Numbered from the stretch's first letter, positions 52,646 through 61,377 are shown. The stretch: DNA of 64,000 nucleotides from Danxiaibacter flavus (GCF_041060425.1 NZ_JAULBC010000004.1:248001-312000), one strand, 5' to 3'. The notes: a model not told the origin generated them from the sequence alone. Translations and numbers: made by a program.

Positions 52646-54499
52646 ATGGATAAGTTTATTGTTTCCGCAAGAAAGTACCGCCCGCAAACTTTTGATACTG
52701 TAGTAGGCCAGTCACATATTACCACAACGTTAAAAAATGCGATTAAAAACAACCAGTTAGCACATGCATTTTTATTCTGTGGTCCAAGAGGTGTTGGTAA
52801 AACTACCTGTGCACGTATACTTGCCAAAACCATCAACTGTGAAAATCTTCAGCCTGATGGTGAAGCTTGCAACGAATGCAATTCCTGCAAAAGTTTTAAC
52901 GACGGCATTTCACTGAATATTCATGAACTGGATGCTGCCAGTAACAACTCCGTGGATGATATACGATCATTAGTTGAGCAGGTTCGCTTTGCACCCCAGG
53001 CCGGAAAATACAAAGTGTATATCGTGGATGAGGTTCACATGCTTAGTACCAGTGCCTTCAATGCATTTTTGAAAACACTGGAGGAACCGCCATCCTATGC
53101 AATTTTTATCCTGGCTACAACTGAAAAACACAAGATCCTGCCCACGATCCTTTCACGTTGCCAGATCTTCGATTTTAAGAGAATTACCAGCAACGATACG
53201 GTCGGTCACCTGCAGCAAATTGTAAACAAAGAACATATTGATGCTGAAAAAGCGGCATTACAGGTTATTGCACAGAAGAGCGAAGGCTGTATGCGCGACG
53301 CACTAAGTATACTTGACAAAATAGTAAGTTTTACGAACAGCACGGTTACCTACCACAATACACTGGAGCACCTGAACATTCTTGACCACGACTATTATTT
53401 CAGGCTATTGGAATGTTTACAGCAACAGGACATGGCAGGCGCCATGCTGTTGTATGATGAGATCAACCGTAAAGGATTTGAAGGTGATCTTGTATTGAAC
53501 GGCTTCGCCGAATTCATCCGTAACCTGCTTGTTTGCAAAGATCCCCGTGCCGCAGCGTTGCTGGATGTGGTAGAAGGCATGCAGGAAAAATATACGTCTA
53601 CTGCCGCCAAAGCAGGCATTGCCTACCTTGTGAGTGCGCTGAATATTTTGAACGAGGCCGAGATCAACTACAAAATGGCCCGGAATAAACGCCTGCATGT
53701 GGAATTAACCATCATCAAGCTCAATTTTCTGCAACAGGCAATTGAACTCGCAGCCGAAAATGGTAGCGTTGTTAAAAAAAAACGGCTTGACGGACCGGTA
53801 GTTTATAAAACAAAGAACATTCAATCTTTACAAAATAAAACAGCAGGCGCTGCCCCGGCCGTTCCTGCTGCACAACCATCAACTCCAGGACCTGCAAAAC
53901 TATATATAGAACCTTCAGTTGCACCTCAAACAACTCAGGTTGAACAGCCCAAAACGGTTCAACCATCTGCAGCGCCAAAACCGGCAGCCCCGGCAAGGCC
54001 TAACGCTTCCTCCACAGCGACTCAGGGTGTGGGTGGCAGCAAATCCAAAAGAAGTTTGCTGGATGGTCTTCGTGAAAAGTATGGCGATAAATACACCATC
54101 GAAGAAATCAAAGAACCTGAAGATCTTGATATAAATAAGCTTACTCAAGTGTGGATGGGTTATGCTGACAAACTTGAAGCGCAGCAGAAACACTCTGCAT
54201 CCAACACCTTCCGTATTTCAAAGATCCGCATTGATGACCCGGTTTCTTTTTCAGTAACTGTTTATGCGTTAACGCAGCAAAAGTTTATTGAGGGAGAAAA
54301 AACCATTCTTATAGACGAAATTCAAACTGCGTTCAACAACAGGGGGATTACCTTTAAAGTGGAAATTGAAGAAGGGGAAAAAGAGGAAGTTCCGGTTCAC
54401 CTGACGCTTAACAGCCGCCAGAAACTGGAGCGAATGGCAGAAAAAAATCCGTGGGTAATGGAATTGAAGAACAGGCTGGGATTGGAATTGGATTATTAG
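52646..54499 (+). CDS. dnaX: DNA polymerase III subunit gamma/tau
   Basis: Clamp-loader ATPase and organiser of the replisome. The 617 residues begin MDKFIVSARKYRPQTFDTVV; then Walker A FCGPRGVGKTTCARILAKT, a zinc site with C at CENLQPDGEACNECNSC, the DEVHMLSTSAFNAFLKTLEE motif, and sensor words FILATTEKHKILPTILSRCQ. After residue about 370 comes a Pro/Ala-rich linker (AAPAVPAAQPSTPGPAK) and a C-terminal domain ending LKNRLGLELDY. I chose ATG 52646; the ATG at 52625 would add seven residues not seen in the family. No A-run with a frameshift-type stem is evident. Its TAG stop is followed by an AGCT repeat. Confidence 0.95.
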   Translation: MDKFIVSARKYRPQTFDTVVGQSHITTTLKNAIKNNQLAHAFLFCGPRGVGKTTCARILAKTINCENLQPDGEACNECNSCKSFNDGISLNIHELDAASNNSVDDIRSLVEQVRFAPQAGKYKVYIVDEVHMLSTSAFNAFLKTLEEPPSYAIFILATTEKHKILPTILSRCQIFDFKRITSNDTVGHLQQIVNKEHIDAEKAALQVIAQKSEGCMRDALSILDKIVSFTNSTVTYHNTLEHLNILDHDYYFRLLECLQQQDMAGAMLLYDEINRKGFEGDLVLNGFAEFIRNLLVCKDPRAAALLDVVEGMQEKYTSTAAKAGIAYLVSALNILNEAEINYKMARNKRLHVELTIIKLNFLQQAIELAAENGSVVKKKRLDGPVVYKTKNIQSLQNKTAGAAPAVPAAQPSTPGPAKLYIEPSVAPQTTQVEQPKTVQPSAAPKPAAPARPNASSTATQGVGGSKSKRSLLDGLREKYGDKYTIEEIKEPEDLDINKLTQVWMGYADKLEAQQKHSASNTFRISKIRIDDPVSFSVTVYALTQQKFIEGEKTILIDEIQTAFNNRGITFKVEIEEGEKEEVPVHLTLNSRQKLERMAEKNPWVMELKNRLGLELDY

Positions 54500-54554
54500 C
54501 GGGGAGCATAAAGCTCAAAGCTGAAAGCCTAAAACCACCTTGATTAGTGGTTTT
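54497..54554 (+). terminator. AGCT repeat followed by terminator behind dnaX
   Basis: AGCT/AAAGC heptamers (54500-54530) follow the stop; then AAAACCAC pairs with GTGGTTTT (54531-54554) with a weak T-run after it. Confidence 0.65.
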
Positions 54555-54910
54555 GGCTGTTTTAAATTGGGTCTGCTTTTTACAATGACACTTCCGGAAT
54601 GGAAATTTTGGCGTATTTTATAGAAATATTGCCGGAAAAACGAACGTTTTCGCTTGCCGTTTGAGGTTTTAGCCTTGTACATTTATCGCTGAACCTTAAG
54701 GATTAAGCGCAAAACATAAGTTTAAATAATAAGATGGGTTGAATTACGCTTTTTACTGTAATTTCACGGCGCAAAAATCCGCTCTCATATTAAAGGAACG
54801 GATCATGCGTGCAATAATATTCATATTGCAGGCTTCAACGGAATAACTGACCTTGTTCTATTGTTTGCCACCGAAAAATAAATTCTATCATCATAACTGA
54901 TTTTGATTTT
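54555..54910. other. Gene-free stretch upstream of pdhC
   Basis: About 355 A/T-rich bases. No repeat family, RNA structure or clear promoter was seen. Confidence 0.4.
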
Positions 54911-56593
54911 ATGGCTGAAGTGATTTTAATGCCCCGCCTGAGCGATACCATGACTGAAGGTGTTATCGCCGCATGGCATAAAAAAGTGGGTGATTCCGTT
55001 AAGAAAGGCGATTTATTAGCTGAAATAGAAACAGATAAAGCCACTATGGAACTGGAGAGCTACCAGGAAGGTACTCTTTTACATGTTGGCGCTGATAAAG
55101 GTGGCAAATTGCAGGTAAACGACCTGCTGGCAATTATTGGAAAAGCCGGTGAAGATGTAAGTGCCCTTGTTGCACAACATTCAGGCGGAGGAAGCGGCCA
55201 GGCTGCACCTGCTGCTGAAGAGAAAAAAGAAGAAAGCAAACCTGCTGAATCAAAACCAGCTGAAAATAAAGCATCTGAAGCTCCGGCTAAATCTGTGGAC
55301 GTTTCTTCTATGGAAGAAGTTGTACTGATGCCCAGACTAAGCGACACCATGACTGAAGGCGTTATTGCTGCATGGCACAAAAACGTAGGTGATTCAGTTA
55401 AAAAAGGTGAAGTGTTGGCTGAGATCGAGACTGATAAAGCTACCATGGAGCTTGAAAGCTATAAAGAAGGTAAATTATTATACCAGGGTGCTAAGGCCGG
55501 CGAAAAAATCAATGTAAACGATCTGCTTTGCATTATTGGCAACGAAGGATTAGACGTTAATGCTATTGTTAGTGCGGTTAAAGGTGGCGGCGCTGCGGCT
55601 CCGGCTCCTGCGCAGGAACAAAAAGCACAGGCAGCGGCTCCAACAACTGCTGCTGCAGCTCCTGCTCAAGCTGCGCAGCCCCAGGAACAACAGGTGGTTA
55701 ATGAAGGAAGGATCATAGCATCTCCTCTTGCTAAAAAAATCGCTGCTGACAAAGGCATCGATCTTAAATATGTAAAAGGAAGTGGCGATAACGGAAGAAT
55801 TGTTAAGACTGATATTGACTCTTATAAACCATCAGCAGCTCCTGCAGCGGCATCTCAGCCTGCACAAGCAGCGGCTCCTGCTGCAGTCGCAACAAGTGCA
55901 CCTCTTGGACAGGTTAGCTTTGATGAAGTTCCTGTTTCGCAGATGCGTAAAACAATTGCCCGTCGCCTGAGTGAAAGCCTGTTCACTGCTCCTCACTTCT
56001 ACCTTACAATGAGCATTGACATGGATGCGTGCGTTGCAGCCCGCGCCAAACTCAATGAAGTAAGCAAAGTGAAGATCAGCTTCAACGACATGGTATTAAA
56101 AGCTACAGCAGTTGCGCTGAAACAGCATCCAAAAGTTAACAGCAGCTGGCTTGGTGACAAGATCCGCATTAACCACCACGTTAATATCGGTGTTGCGGTA
56201 GCTGTTGAAGAAGGATTGCTGGTACCTGTGGTTCGTTTTGCCGACGGTAAATCTTTGAGCCAGATAGCAGTTGAGGTAAAAGACTTTGCTCAAAAAGCAA
56301 AAGATAAAAAATTACAACCTGCAGATTGGGAAGGTAGCACATTTACCATCTCTAACCTGGGTATGTTTGGAATAGATCAGTTTACGGCTATTATCAATCC
56401 GCCGGATGCATGTATCCTTGCTATTGGCGGTATCTCTCAGGAGCCTGTAGTTAAGAACAACCAGATTGTTCCGGGTAATGTAATGAAGGTTACCTTAAGT
56501 TGCGATCACCGTGTAGTAGATGGTGCAACCGGTGCCGCATTCTTGCAGACATTGAAGAGCCTGTTGGAAGAACCTTTGAGAATGATGATCTAA
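54911..56593 (+). CDS. pdhC: Pyruvate dehydrogenase E2, dihydrolipoamide acetyltransferase with two lipoyl domains
   Basis: Core of the pyruvate dehydrogenase complex, which makes acetyl-CoA. The 560 residues have two lipoyl domains (about 2-80 and 137-215) with the lipoylated lysine in EIETDKATMELES in each, Ala/Pro-rich linkers, the E3-binding domain (IIASPLAKKIAADKGIDLKY) and the catalytic domain with MRKTIARRLSESLFTAPHFY and the active-site histidine in SCDHRVVDGATGAAFLQTL. The lipoyl domains are nearly the same in protein but differ at many third codon positions. E1 and E3 genes are not adjacent. The TAA stop abuts an AGCT repeat. Confidence 0.95.
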   Translation: MAEVILMPRLSDTMTEGVIAAWHKKVGDSVKKGDLLAEIETDKATMELESYQEGTLLHVGADKGGKLQVNDLLAIIGKAGEDVSALVAQHSGGGSGQAAPAAEEKKEESKPAESKPAENKASEAPAKSVDVSSMEEVVLMPRLSDTMTEGVIAAWHKNVGDSVKKGEVLAEIETDKATMELESYKEGKLLYQGAKAGEKINVNDLLCIIGNEGLDVNAIVSAVKGGGAAAPAPAQEQKAQAAAPTTAAAAPAQAAQPQEQQVVNEGRIIASPLAKKIAADKGIDLKYVKGSGDNGRIVKTDIDSYKPSAAPAAASQPAQAAAPAAVATSAPLGQVSFDEVPVSQMRKTIARRLSESLFTAPHFYLTMSIDMDACVAARAKLNEVSKVKISFNDMVLKATAVALKQHPKVNSSWLGDKIRINHHVNIGVAVAVEEGLLVPVVRFADGKSLSQIAVEVKDFAQKAKDKKLQPADWEGSTFTISNLGMFGIDQFTAIINPPDACILAIGGISQEPVVKNNQIVPGNVMKVTLSCDHRVVDGATGAAFLQTLKSLLEEPLRMMI

Positions 56594-56632
56594 TAGCTGT
56601 GAGCTTTGAGCTATTAGCTTTGGGCCTTGATT
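56594..56632. repeat. AGCT period-7 repeat at the pdhC stop
   Basis: Directly behind TAA: TAGCTGTGAGCTTTGAGCT, then ATTAGCTTTGGGCC; nearly the same as behind dnaB and the small gene at 4040. Confidence 0.8.
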
Positions 56633-56673
56633 CGGAAAGGTTTATTAAATCTGAACTTATAATTGATTTAAAT

Positions 56674-56708
56674 AAAAAAATTGCTCCTTTAATGGGAGCA
56701 ATTTTTTT
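56674..56708 (+). terminator. Terminator of pdhC
   Basis: AAAAATTGCTCC pairs with GGAGCAATTTTT and a T-run follows. The hairpin is also the start of a duplicated element. Confidence 0.82.
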
Positions 56709-57170
56709 ATTTGGGATGTTTTATCTTGTGTAATTGTTTCTTGCTGCCGCCCTTTCAGGGCTTGTTTGAATGTTTACTCCCTTATTCATAGGGCGTTGCC
56801 CTATGCTAATGCTTGTCGCCCTTTCAGGGCTTAGAGAGGGATTATTTCATGCTGTTGCATTGCTGTATTTAATATGATGGTTTCACGCGGCGTACGCAAC
56901 GAAGTGAGGTTTATAAATTTTGAAAATTATATTGATTCAAATAATAAATCGCTCCCTAAACCGGGAACAATTTTATCTTATGATGTTTTGTCTTGTGTAA
57001 TTTCTTGCTAATGCCCTTCCAGGGCTTGTTTGGATGTTTACGCCCTTATTCATAGGGCGTTGCCCTATGCTAATGCTTGTCGTCCTTTCAGGGCTTAGAG
57101 AGGGATTATTTCATGCTGTTGCATTGCTGTATTTAATATGATGGTTTCACGCGGCGTACGCAAAGAAGCA
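56674..57170. repeat. Direct repeat of a ~235-bp hairpin-rich element
   Basis: Copy 1 (56674-56906) and copy 2 (about 56940-57170) lie 264-267 bases apart and agree at most positions. Each has GCCCTTTCAGGGC-type hairpins (56749-56761 and 56818-56830 in copy 1), the palindrome CATAGGGCGTTGCCCTATG (56787-56805; also in copy 2), and ends TTTCACGCGGCGTACGCAA. I recall similar words as dispersed repeats in other Bacteroidota; a REP/RAYT-type origin is inference. No transposase is present in the window. Confidence 0.78.
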
Positions 57171-57613
57171 ACGATGCAGCGAGCTCAGATGATTCCCTTT
57201 GTGCTCTTATGCGCCCTGGCGCTTCTTTACTTGCTTAGCCGTATATGTCGCCTCACATGGTTCAAAAACTTTGTGCCTCTTGGTGTCATTCACGTCTTCG
57301 TGCCCGCCCGTGCCGGATCGGACGAGTTTCAAAAAGTCTCCGTGGGTCTTGGTGCCGCCCTGCCTCCGTGGTTTTTAAACCTTTGTGTTTCTTTGCGCCT
57401 TTCTGTCTTCGTGGCAAAAAACGCCGTGTTTCTCCAGTGTCGCCCTGCCTCCGTGGTTTTAAAACCGTCGTGCTTCTTTGCGTCTTTCGCGTCTTCGTGC
57501 CCGCCCGTGCCGGATCGAACGGGTTTCAAAAAGTCTCCGTGGTTCTTAGTGCCGCCCTGCCTCTGTGTTTCAAAAAACCGCTGTGTTTCTCAGTGTCGTT
57601 CTGTCTCCGTGTT
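57171..57613. repeat. CTCCGTG/CTTCGTG low-complexity repeat, with 197-bp duplication
   Basis: A stretch of T-, G- and C-rich words (GTCTTCGTG, CTCCGTGG, TTTGTGTTTCTTTGCG). About 75 bases at 57293 recur with few changes at 57490, including CGTGCCCGCCCGTGCCGGAT. On the minus strand it begins exactly at the TGA of kdsB (TGAAACACGGAGAC). A 178-codon open frame across it (57138-57674) is rejected because it runs through both repeats and into kdsB. Similar words occur at 33715-33760. Confidence 0.72.
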
Positions 57614-58339
57614 TCATAAATATCTTGCGGCTCGTTCCAAATCTTCCGGTGTATCAATCTCCACGCCCATATAATCAACAATGATCATCTTAATAGGCAC
57701 ACCATTTTCCAGGTAACGAAGACATTCAATCCTCTCTGCTGCTTCAAGCGGTGTCATTGGCCAGCTCGTAAAATTCAATAATGCCTGCTTGCGGAAAGCG
57801 TATACACCAATATGCTCGTAATATATAGTTGGTAATTCTTTATTACGTGGATATGGAATAACTGAGCGGCTAAAAAACAAGGCGTTCAAATTCTTATCAA
57901 CAGCTACCTTAACGTAGTTTGGATCTTCAATATATTGCTGTTCTTTCAGTACCTGCATGAGGCTGGCTACCTGCACCTTCTTCCCTTCCTCTCCTTCGAA
58001 TACATGCAGTATCTTTTTTAACGGCTCTTTCTTCACAAAAGGTTCATCGCCCTGTACATTCACCACTATATCAACAGCTAAATCTTCAATTGCTTCTGCA
58101 ATACGGTCGCTACCACTTTCATGCTGCCTTTTACTCATCACAGCCTTCCCGCCATTATTCACGATCTCATTGAAAATAATCTCACTATCTGTCGCAACCA
58201 TTACATCGTCAAACAAACCTGTAGCAACTGTATTATCATATGTATGCCTGATCACCGTTTTGTCGCCGAGCATTTGCATCAGCTTTGCAGGAAACCTTGT
58301 TGCTGCATAGCGGGCAGGAATAAGTGCCATTTTTTTCAT
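57614..58339 (-). CDS. kdsB: CMP-KDO synthetase
   Basis: Activates 3-deoxy-manno-octulosonate with CTP for lipopolysaccharide core synthesis. The 241 residues start MALIPARYAATRFPAKLMQM (after MKK), then TVIRHTYDNTVATGLFDDVM, VIVATDSE-like VMVATDSEII, the nucleotide-binding DIVVNVQGDEPFVKKEPL and the HIGVYAFRKQALLNFTSW and GVEIDTPEDLERA segments. Length is typical. Either of two nearby ATGs (58339, 58330) could start it; TATTTTTG on the minus strand at 58344-58351 fits a -7 box. It follows the mannanase gene on the same strand but has its own region. Confidence 0.95.
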   Translation of the reverse strand: MKKMALIPARYAATRFPAKLMQMLGDKTVIRHTYDNTVATGLFDDVMVATDSEIIFNEIVNNGGKAVMSKRQHESGSDRIAEAIEDLAVDIVVNVQGDEPFVKKEPLKKILHVFEGEEGKKVQVASLMQVLKEQQYIEDPNYVKVAVDKNLNALFFSRSVIPYPRNKELPTIYYEHIGVYAFRKQALLNFTSWPMTPLEAAERIECLRYLENGVPIKMIIVDYMGVEIDTPEDLERAARYL

Positions 58340-58375
58340 GGATCAAAAATAATGGAAATGAGCACATGTAAGGCT

Positions 58376-58505
58376 TACAATGTTAGATGTACGATGTTAG
58401 AATGTACGGTGTACGGTGTACGATGTTAGATGTACGGTGTACCGCGTTAGATGTACAGTATTGGCCTGCTTCGCACAATCTTTTGACCTTTGAATTTTTA
58501 CTTTT
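58376..58505. repeat. TTTTGA and GTAC repeats behind the GH76 gene
   Basis: On the minus strand the TAA of the GH76 gene opens a run of AAAAGTAAAAATTC-type words (58482-58505); further on come GTAC-family words such as GTACACCGTACATCTAACA (58378-58460), the same as in the composite arrays at 49 and 51 kb. Confidence 0.72.
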
Positions 58506-59679
58506 TACCCGGCGGACACAATTGCATGATGGCAACTGCACTGCTTGCTTCATAAGATTGTATTGTACCTGAAGGACATACTACATTGTAATTCCTGTAG
58601 GTAAGTCCTCTTGACGGATCCCTGTTTCCCCAGGCTTTGTTTACATTGTGCTGGATCCATGGCAAATACTCCTGCTTGCCTCCATCATTTATCAGCATCA
58701 TAACATAACGCCCGAATATTGCTTTCAAAACACCTTGTTCGTTCCAATCGCCTTCGGCGGGAAGTATGCCATCCGCATTGCACATTGCGGACTTTGTATA
58801 GTCGGCAGCTTTTACCGCGTTTTCCAGGTAACCCAGGTTATTTGTGGCCTTATAAAGCAATACAGATGCACCGATAAAAGTACCTTGATTATAAGTGTAG
58901 TTATCCCAGCCCTTCCTACCATTCACATTATTATCAGCAACGCGGCCATTGGTCTTGTCATAAAGACTATCTACAGCCCAGCTATAAATCCTTGTTGCCT
59001 TTTGCAGGTAATCTTTCTCGCCAGTGAGATTGTACAAATTAACAGCCGCAATAATTGTAGGAAAGGTGATGCAGGCATTTTTACCGGTACGTTTAAAATC
59101 CCAGAATAAACCGCTGTTCACTTCGTCATAAGCGCCTTTGTATACCTTACCATCTTTATCGTAATCAAGAGATCCATCAGACGGGCCAAACAACACGCGG
59201 TGAAATCCGGATTTTGCCAGCTCTAAGTATTTATTATCCTTCGTTATCTCAAAAGCCCTTGTTAATGATATGATCCACCACATCATGTCATCATAAATAA
59301 ACCATTCGGTCTTATTGTTCCAGTTGAACTTGTCATAACGATTGTATGCACCTTCATAAATATCGTCCATCAACTTTTTATACTGACTTTCATTGGTGCG
59401 GCGATATGCATCCATAGCCATATCCCAATAAATTGCCTGGCACCAGATAGCGCCGATATTCTTTTTCTCAGTTGAGCCATAATACAGTCTATCATTACTG
59501 CTGTAGAAATAATTATTGAAATTGTTATAGGCGGCTGTCGCGTCTTTATCAGTAAATGAAACTTCGTTATTATCAGGATTAGGACCGATTGGAGGTCCGT
59601 CTGTTTCACTCTTGCCGCAGTTTGCTACTAAAACTGCAAGCACTGTAATTACAAGATGCTGGTAAAATAAATGTCTCAT
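58498..59679 (-). CDS. GH76 alpha-1,6-mannanase-like lipoprotein
   Basis: Predicted endo-alpha-1,6-mannanase acting on fungal-type mannan. The 393 residues begin with a signal peptide and lipobox (LFYQHLVITVLAVLVANC|GK), then an (alpha/alpha)6-type barrel with IWCQAIYWDMAMDAYRRT, the acidic catalytic pair in WFIYDDMMWWIISL, KNACITFPTIIAAVNLY, TYNQGTFIGASVLLYKAT and ILPAEGDWNEQGVLKAIFGR. I place the start at 59679, which puts the signal peptide at the N-terminus; an upstream in-frame start adds 18 residues. Last gene of a SusC-SusD-lipoprotein-GH76 cluster on the minus strand. Confidence 0.88.
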   Translation of the reverse strand: MRHLFYQHLVITVLAVLVANCGKSETDGPPIGPNPDNNEVSFTDKDATAAYNNFNNYFYSSNDRLYYGSTEKKNIGAIWCQAIYWDMAMDAYRRTNESQYKKLMDDIYEGAYNRYDKFNWNNKTEWFIYDDMMWWIISLTRAFEITKDNKYLELAKSGFHRVLFGPSDGSLDYDKDGKVYKGAYDEVNSGLFWDFKRTGKNACITFPTIIAAVNLYNLTGEKDYLQKATRIYSWAVDSLYDKTNGRVADNNVNGRKGWDNYTYNQGTFIGASVLLYKATNNLGYLENAVKAADYTKSAMCNADGILPAEGDWNEQGVLKAIFGRYVMMLINDGGKQEYLPWIQHNVNKAWGNRDPSRGLTYRNYNVVCPSGTIQSYEASSAVAIMQLCPPGKK

Positions 59680-59754
59680 GTTGTATCGCTTAAAAGTGTC
59701 ATGGCACATCAGGCAAATAAATTGATGAACCACTTGTGTGTGGCTAAAGATAGA

Positions 59755-61059
59755 TTATCTGACGGTTATCTTACGGATCCGGTTATTGTCCATGTCCAAC
59801 ACATACATATCTCCATTCTTATCAACAACAACACCGGTAGGCCTGTTGAATTTTGCATTATCGCCCATACCTTCCACAAAACCTGCGCTGGCCGCCTGCC
59901 CTGCAATTGTTTTTACTTCATTATTGCCGGTTGTGATCATACGGACACAATTACTCTTATCGCCACCTCCCTGACCACTTACATAAAGATTGCGCTTGCT
60001 ATCGATAGCTATTCCCCATGGCCTGTCGAACGTCGCATTTGTTCCTATCCCATCATCACAACCGCCAACCCTGAGCTTACCGGCTATTATGCTGCCATTA
60101 TCAAACTTATCCGCAGATGCGTCATAAGTATATTTAAGTACTGCCTGATCATCGTAATGCGTTGCATATATATTGCCTTGTGCGTCTATTGCAATGGTGC
60201 AGGGAAGCGAATGATTAATTACACGTTGTACTGTTCCATTCTTTAGCTGATAAACACCATCGCCATAAAAGTCCGACCAGTACACAGCACCGGTATTTTT
60301 GTTTATAACGACGGAGGTCAATTCATTGCCACCATTTCCGCTTGGGTAAGCCCATGTTGACACCATCCCATCCGGAGTAATCCTGCGAATACGTCTGCCG
60401 TTTCTTTCAGCAACGTAAATGTTGCCAGTTGCATCTACAGCGGTCCCACAGGGATTATTGAATTTTGCACTGCCAGCTTTCCCATCTTCGTATCCGTTTG
60501 CTCCGGTTCCGGCTATTGTTGTTACTGTTCCATCAAAACTAACTTTCCTGATTTTTTGATTACCTCCATCAGGCACATATACGTTCAGGCTGTCATCTAC
60601 GGAAAGCTGTCCTCGTACGCCATTGAAATTGAAAGAGGCGAATGCGCCCTTTCCATCATCTGAACCGCGGTTACCCGACCCTGCTAATGTGCTTACTTCA
60701 TATGAAAACAGGTAATTGAAATTGTGTTCACTTGAACCGCTCTGTTCACCTATGGTAACTACAACAGGACCATCACCCGTTTTTGCGGGCACCAAAGCCA
60801 TAATCTGTTTTTCGTTTGATGCTATCACCCTGGCCTGAATGCCGTTGATGCTAACTTTAACCTGGCCGGTATCCGATGAAAAATTGCTTCCTGTAATAAG
60901 TAGCTCATTGCCTTCCTGGCCTTGTTCCGGTAAGAATTTTGAAATAGTAATCGCTGCTGAAGGATTATGTGCATATCCTTTGTCTTCTTTTTTACATGCG
61001 GTAAAAAGCAGGATAAGAACAGCGCATGAAAGTATATAATAATTGAGTTTGCTAATCAT
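59755..61059 (-). CDS. IPT/TIG and NHL-repeat lipoprotein
   Basis: Surface lipoprotein of 434 residues: lipobox (SCAVLILLFTAC|KK), one IPT/TIG immunoglobulin-like domain at about 37-115 (ITISKFLPEQGQEGNELLIT, VKVSINGIQARVIASNEKQI) and then a beta-propeller of about six NHL repeats (GAFASFNFNGVRGQLSVDD, SAKFNNPCGTAVDATGNIYV, NATFDRPWGIAIDSKRNLYV, DNAKFNRPTGVVVDKNGDMY). In this position of a SusC/D locus one expects a surface glycan-binding protein; that role is inferred. It lies between SusD and the GH76 gene, all on the minus strand. A MITE-like element separates it from susD. Confidence 0.9.
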   Translation of the reverse strand: MISKLNYYILSCAVLILLFTACKKEDKGYAHNPSAAITISKFLPEQGQEGNELLITGSNFSSDTGQVKVSINGIQARVIASNEKQIMALVPAKTGDGPVVVTIGEQSGSSEHNFNYLFSYEVSTLAGSGNRGSDDGKGAFASFNFNGVRGQLSVDDSLNVYVPDGGNQKIRKVSFDGTVTTIAGTGANGYEDGKAGSAKFNNPCGTAVDATGNIYVAERNGRRIRRITPDGMVSTWAYPSGNGGNELTSVVINKNTGAVYWSDFYGDGVYQLKNGTVQRVINHSLPCTIAIDAQGNIYATHYDDQAVLKYTYDASADKFDNGSIIAGKLRVGGCDDGIGTNATFDRPWGIAIDSKRNLYVSGQGGGDKSNCVRMITTGNNEVKTIAGQAASAGFVEGMGDNAKFNRPTGVVVDKNGDMYVLDMDNNRIRKITVR

Positions 61060-61377
61060 AAATTAAGTTTATGGATCAAATTAATATGTGGAAAATGGAC
61101 AATAGAATGAGTTTAGTTAAGCAGGCATCTTCAACTTCGGGAGATGTCTCCTTTCGTCGACATGACGATCCTGGCTTATCAGAAAAAGTGATCATAGCAG
61201 CACTAATAACCAGCATATAATAATGTGTAAGGCTGCACCCGCATCGTCACCTCGACGACAGGAGAGGTCTCCCGAATATTGAACTGACCACGATATTTTT
61301 ATGAGCGCCTGACATTAACAATTCCTAACTAAACGACATTGAATTGACATTCATAAATGACCTGGCCTTATCATTGT
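61060..61377. other. Gene-free stretch between the IPT/NHL and SusD genes
   Basis: Almost wholly occupied by the MITE-like element at 61100-61346; nothing else seen. It breaks the otherwise tight minus-strand polysaccharide locus. Confidence 0.6.
61100..61346. mobile_element. MITE-like element with inverted ends (copy 2)
   Basis: Left end (61100-61121) has GTTTAGTTAAG and right end (61324-61346) has CTAACTAAACGACATTGAATT, as in copy 1 at 33.7 kb. Inside are two 32-base arms (61138-61169 and 61243-61274, of the type CGGGAGA..TCTCCT..TCGTCGA..TGACGAT) that are complementary at 27 of 32 positions, giving a long hairpin. No coding sequence. The contents between the ends differ from copy 1. Confidence 0.68.

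Noticed and set aside
57138..57674. 178-codon plus-strand frame
   Set aside because: Translates duplicated low-complexity repeats and runs into the antisense of kdsB.
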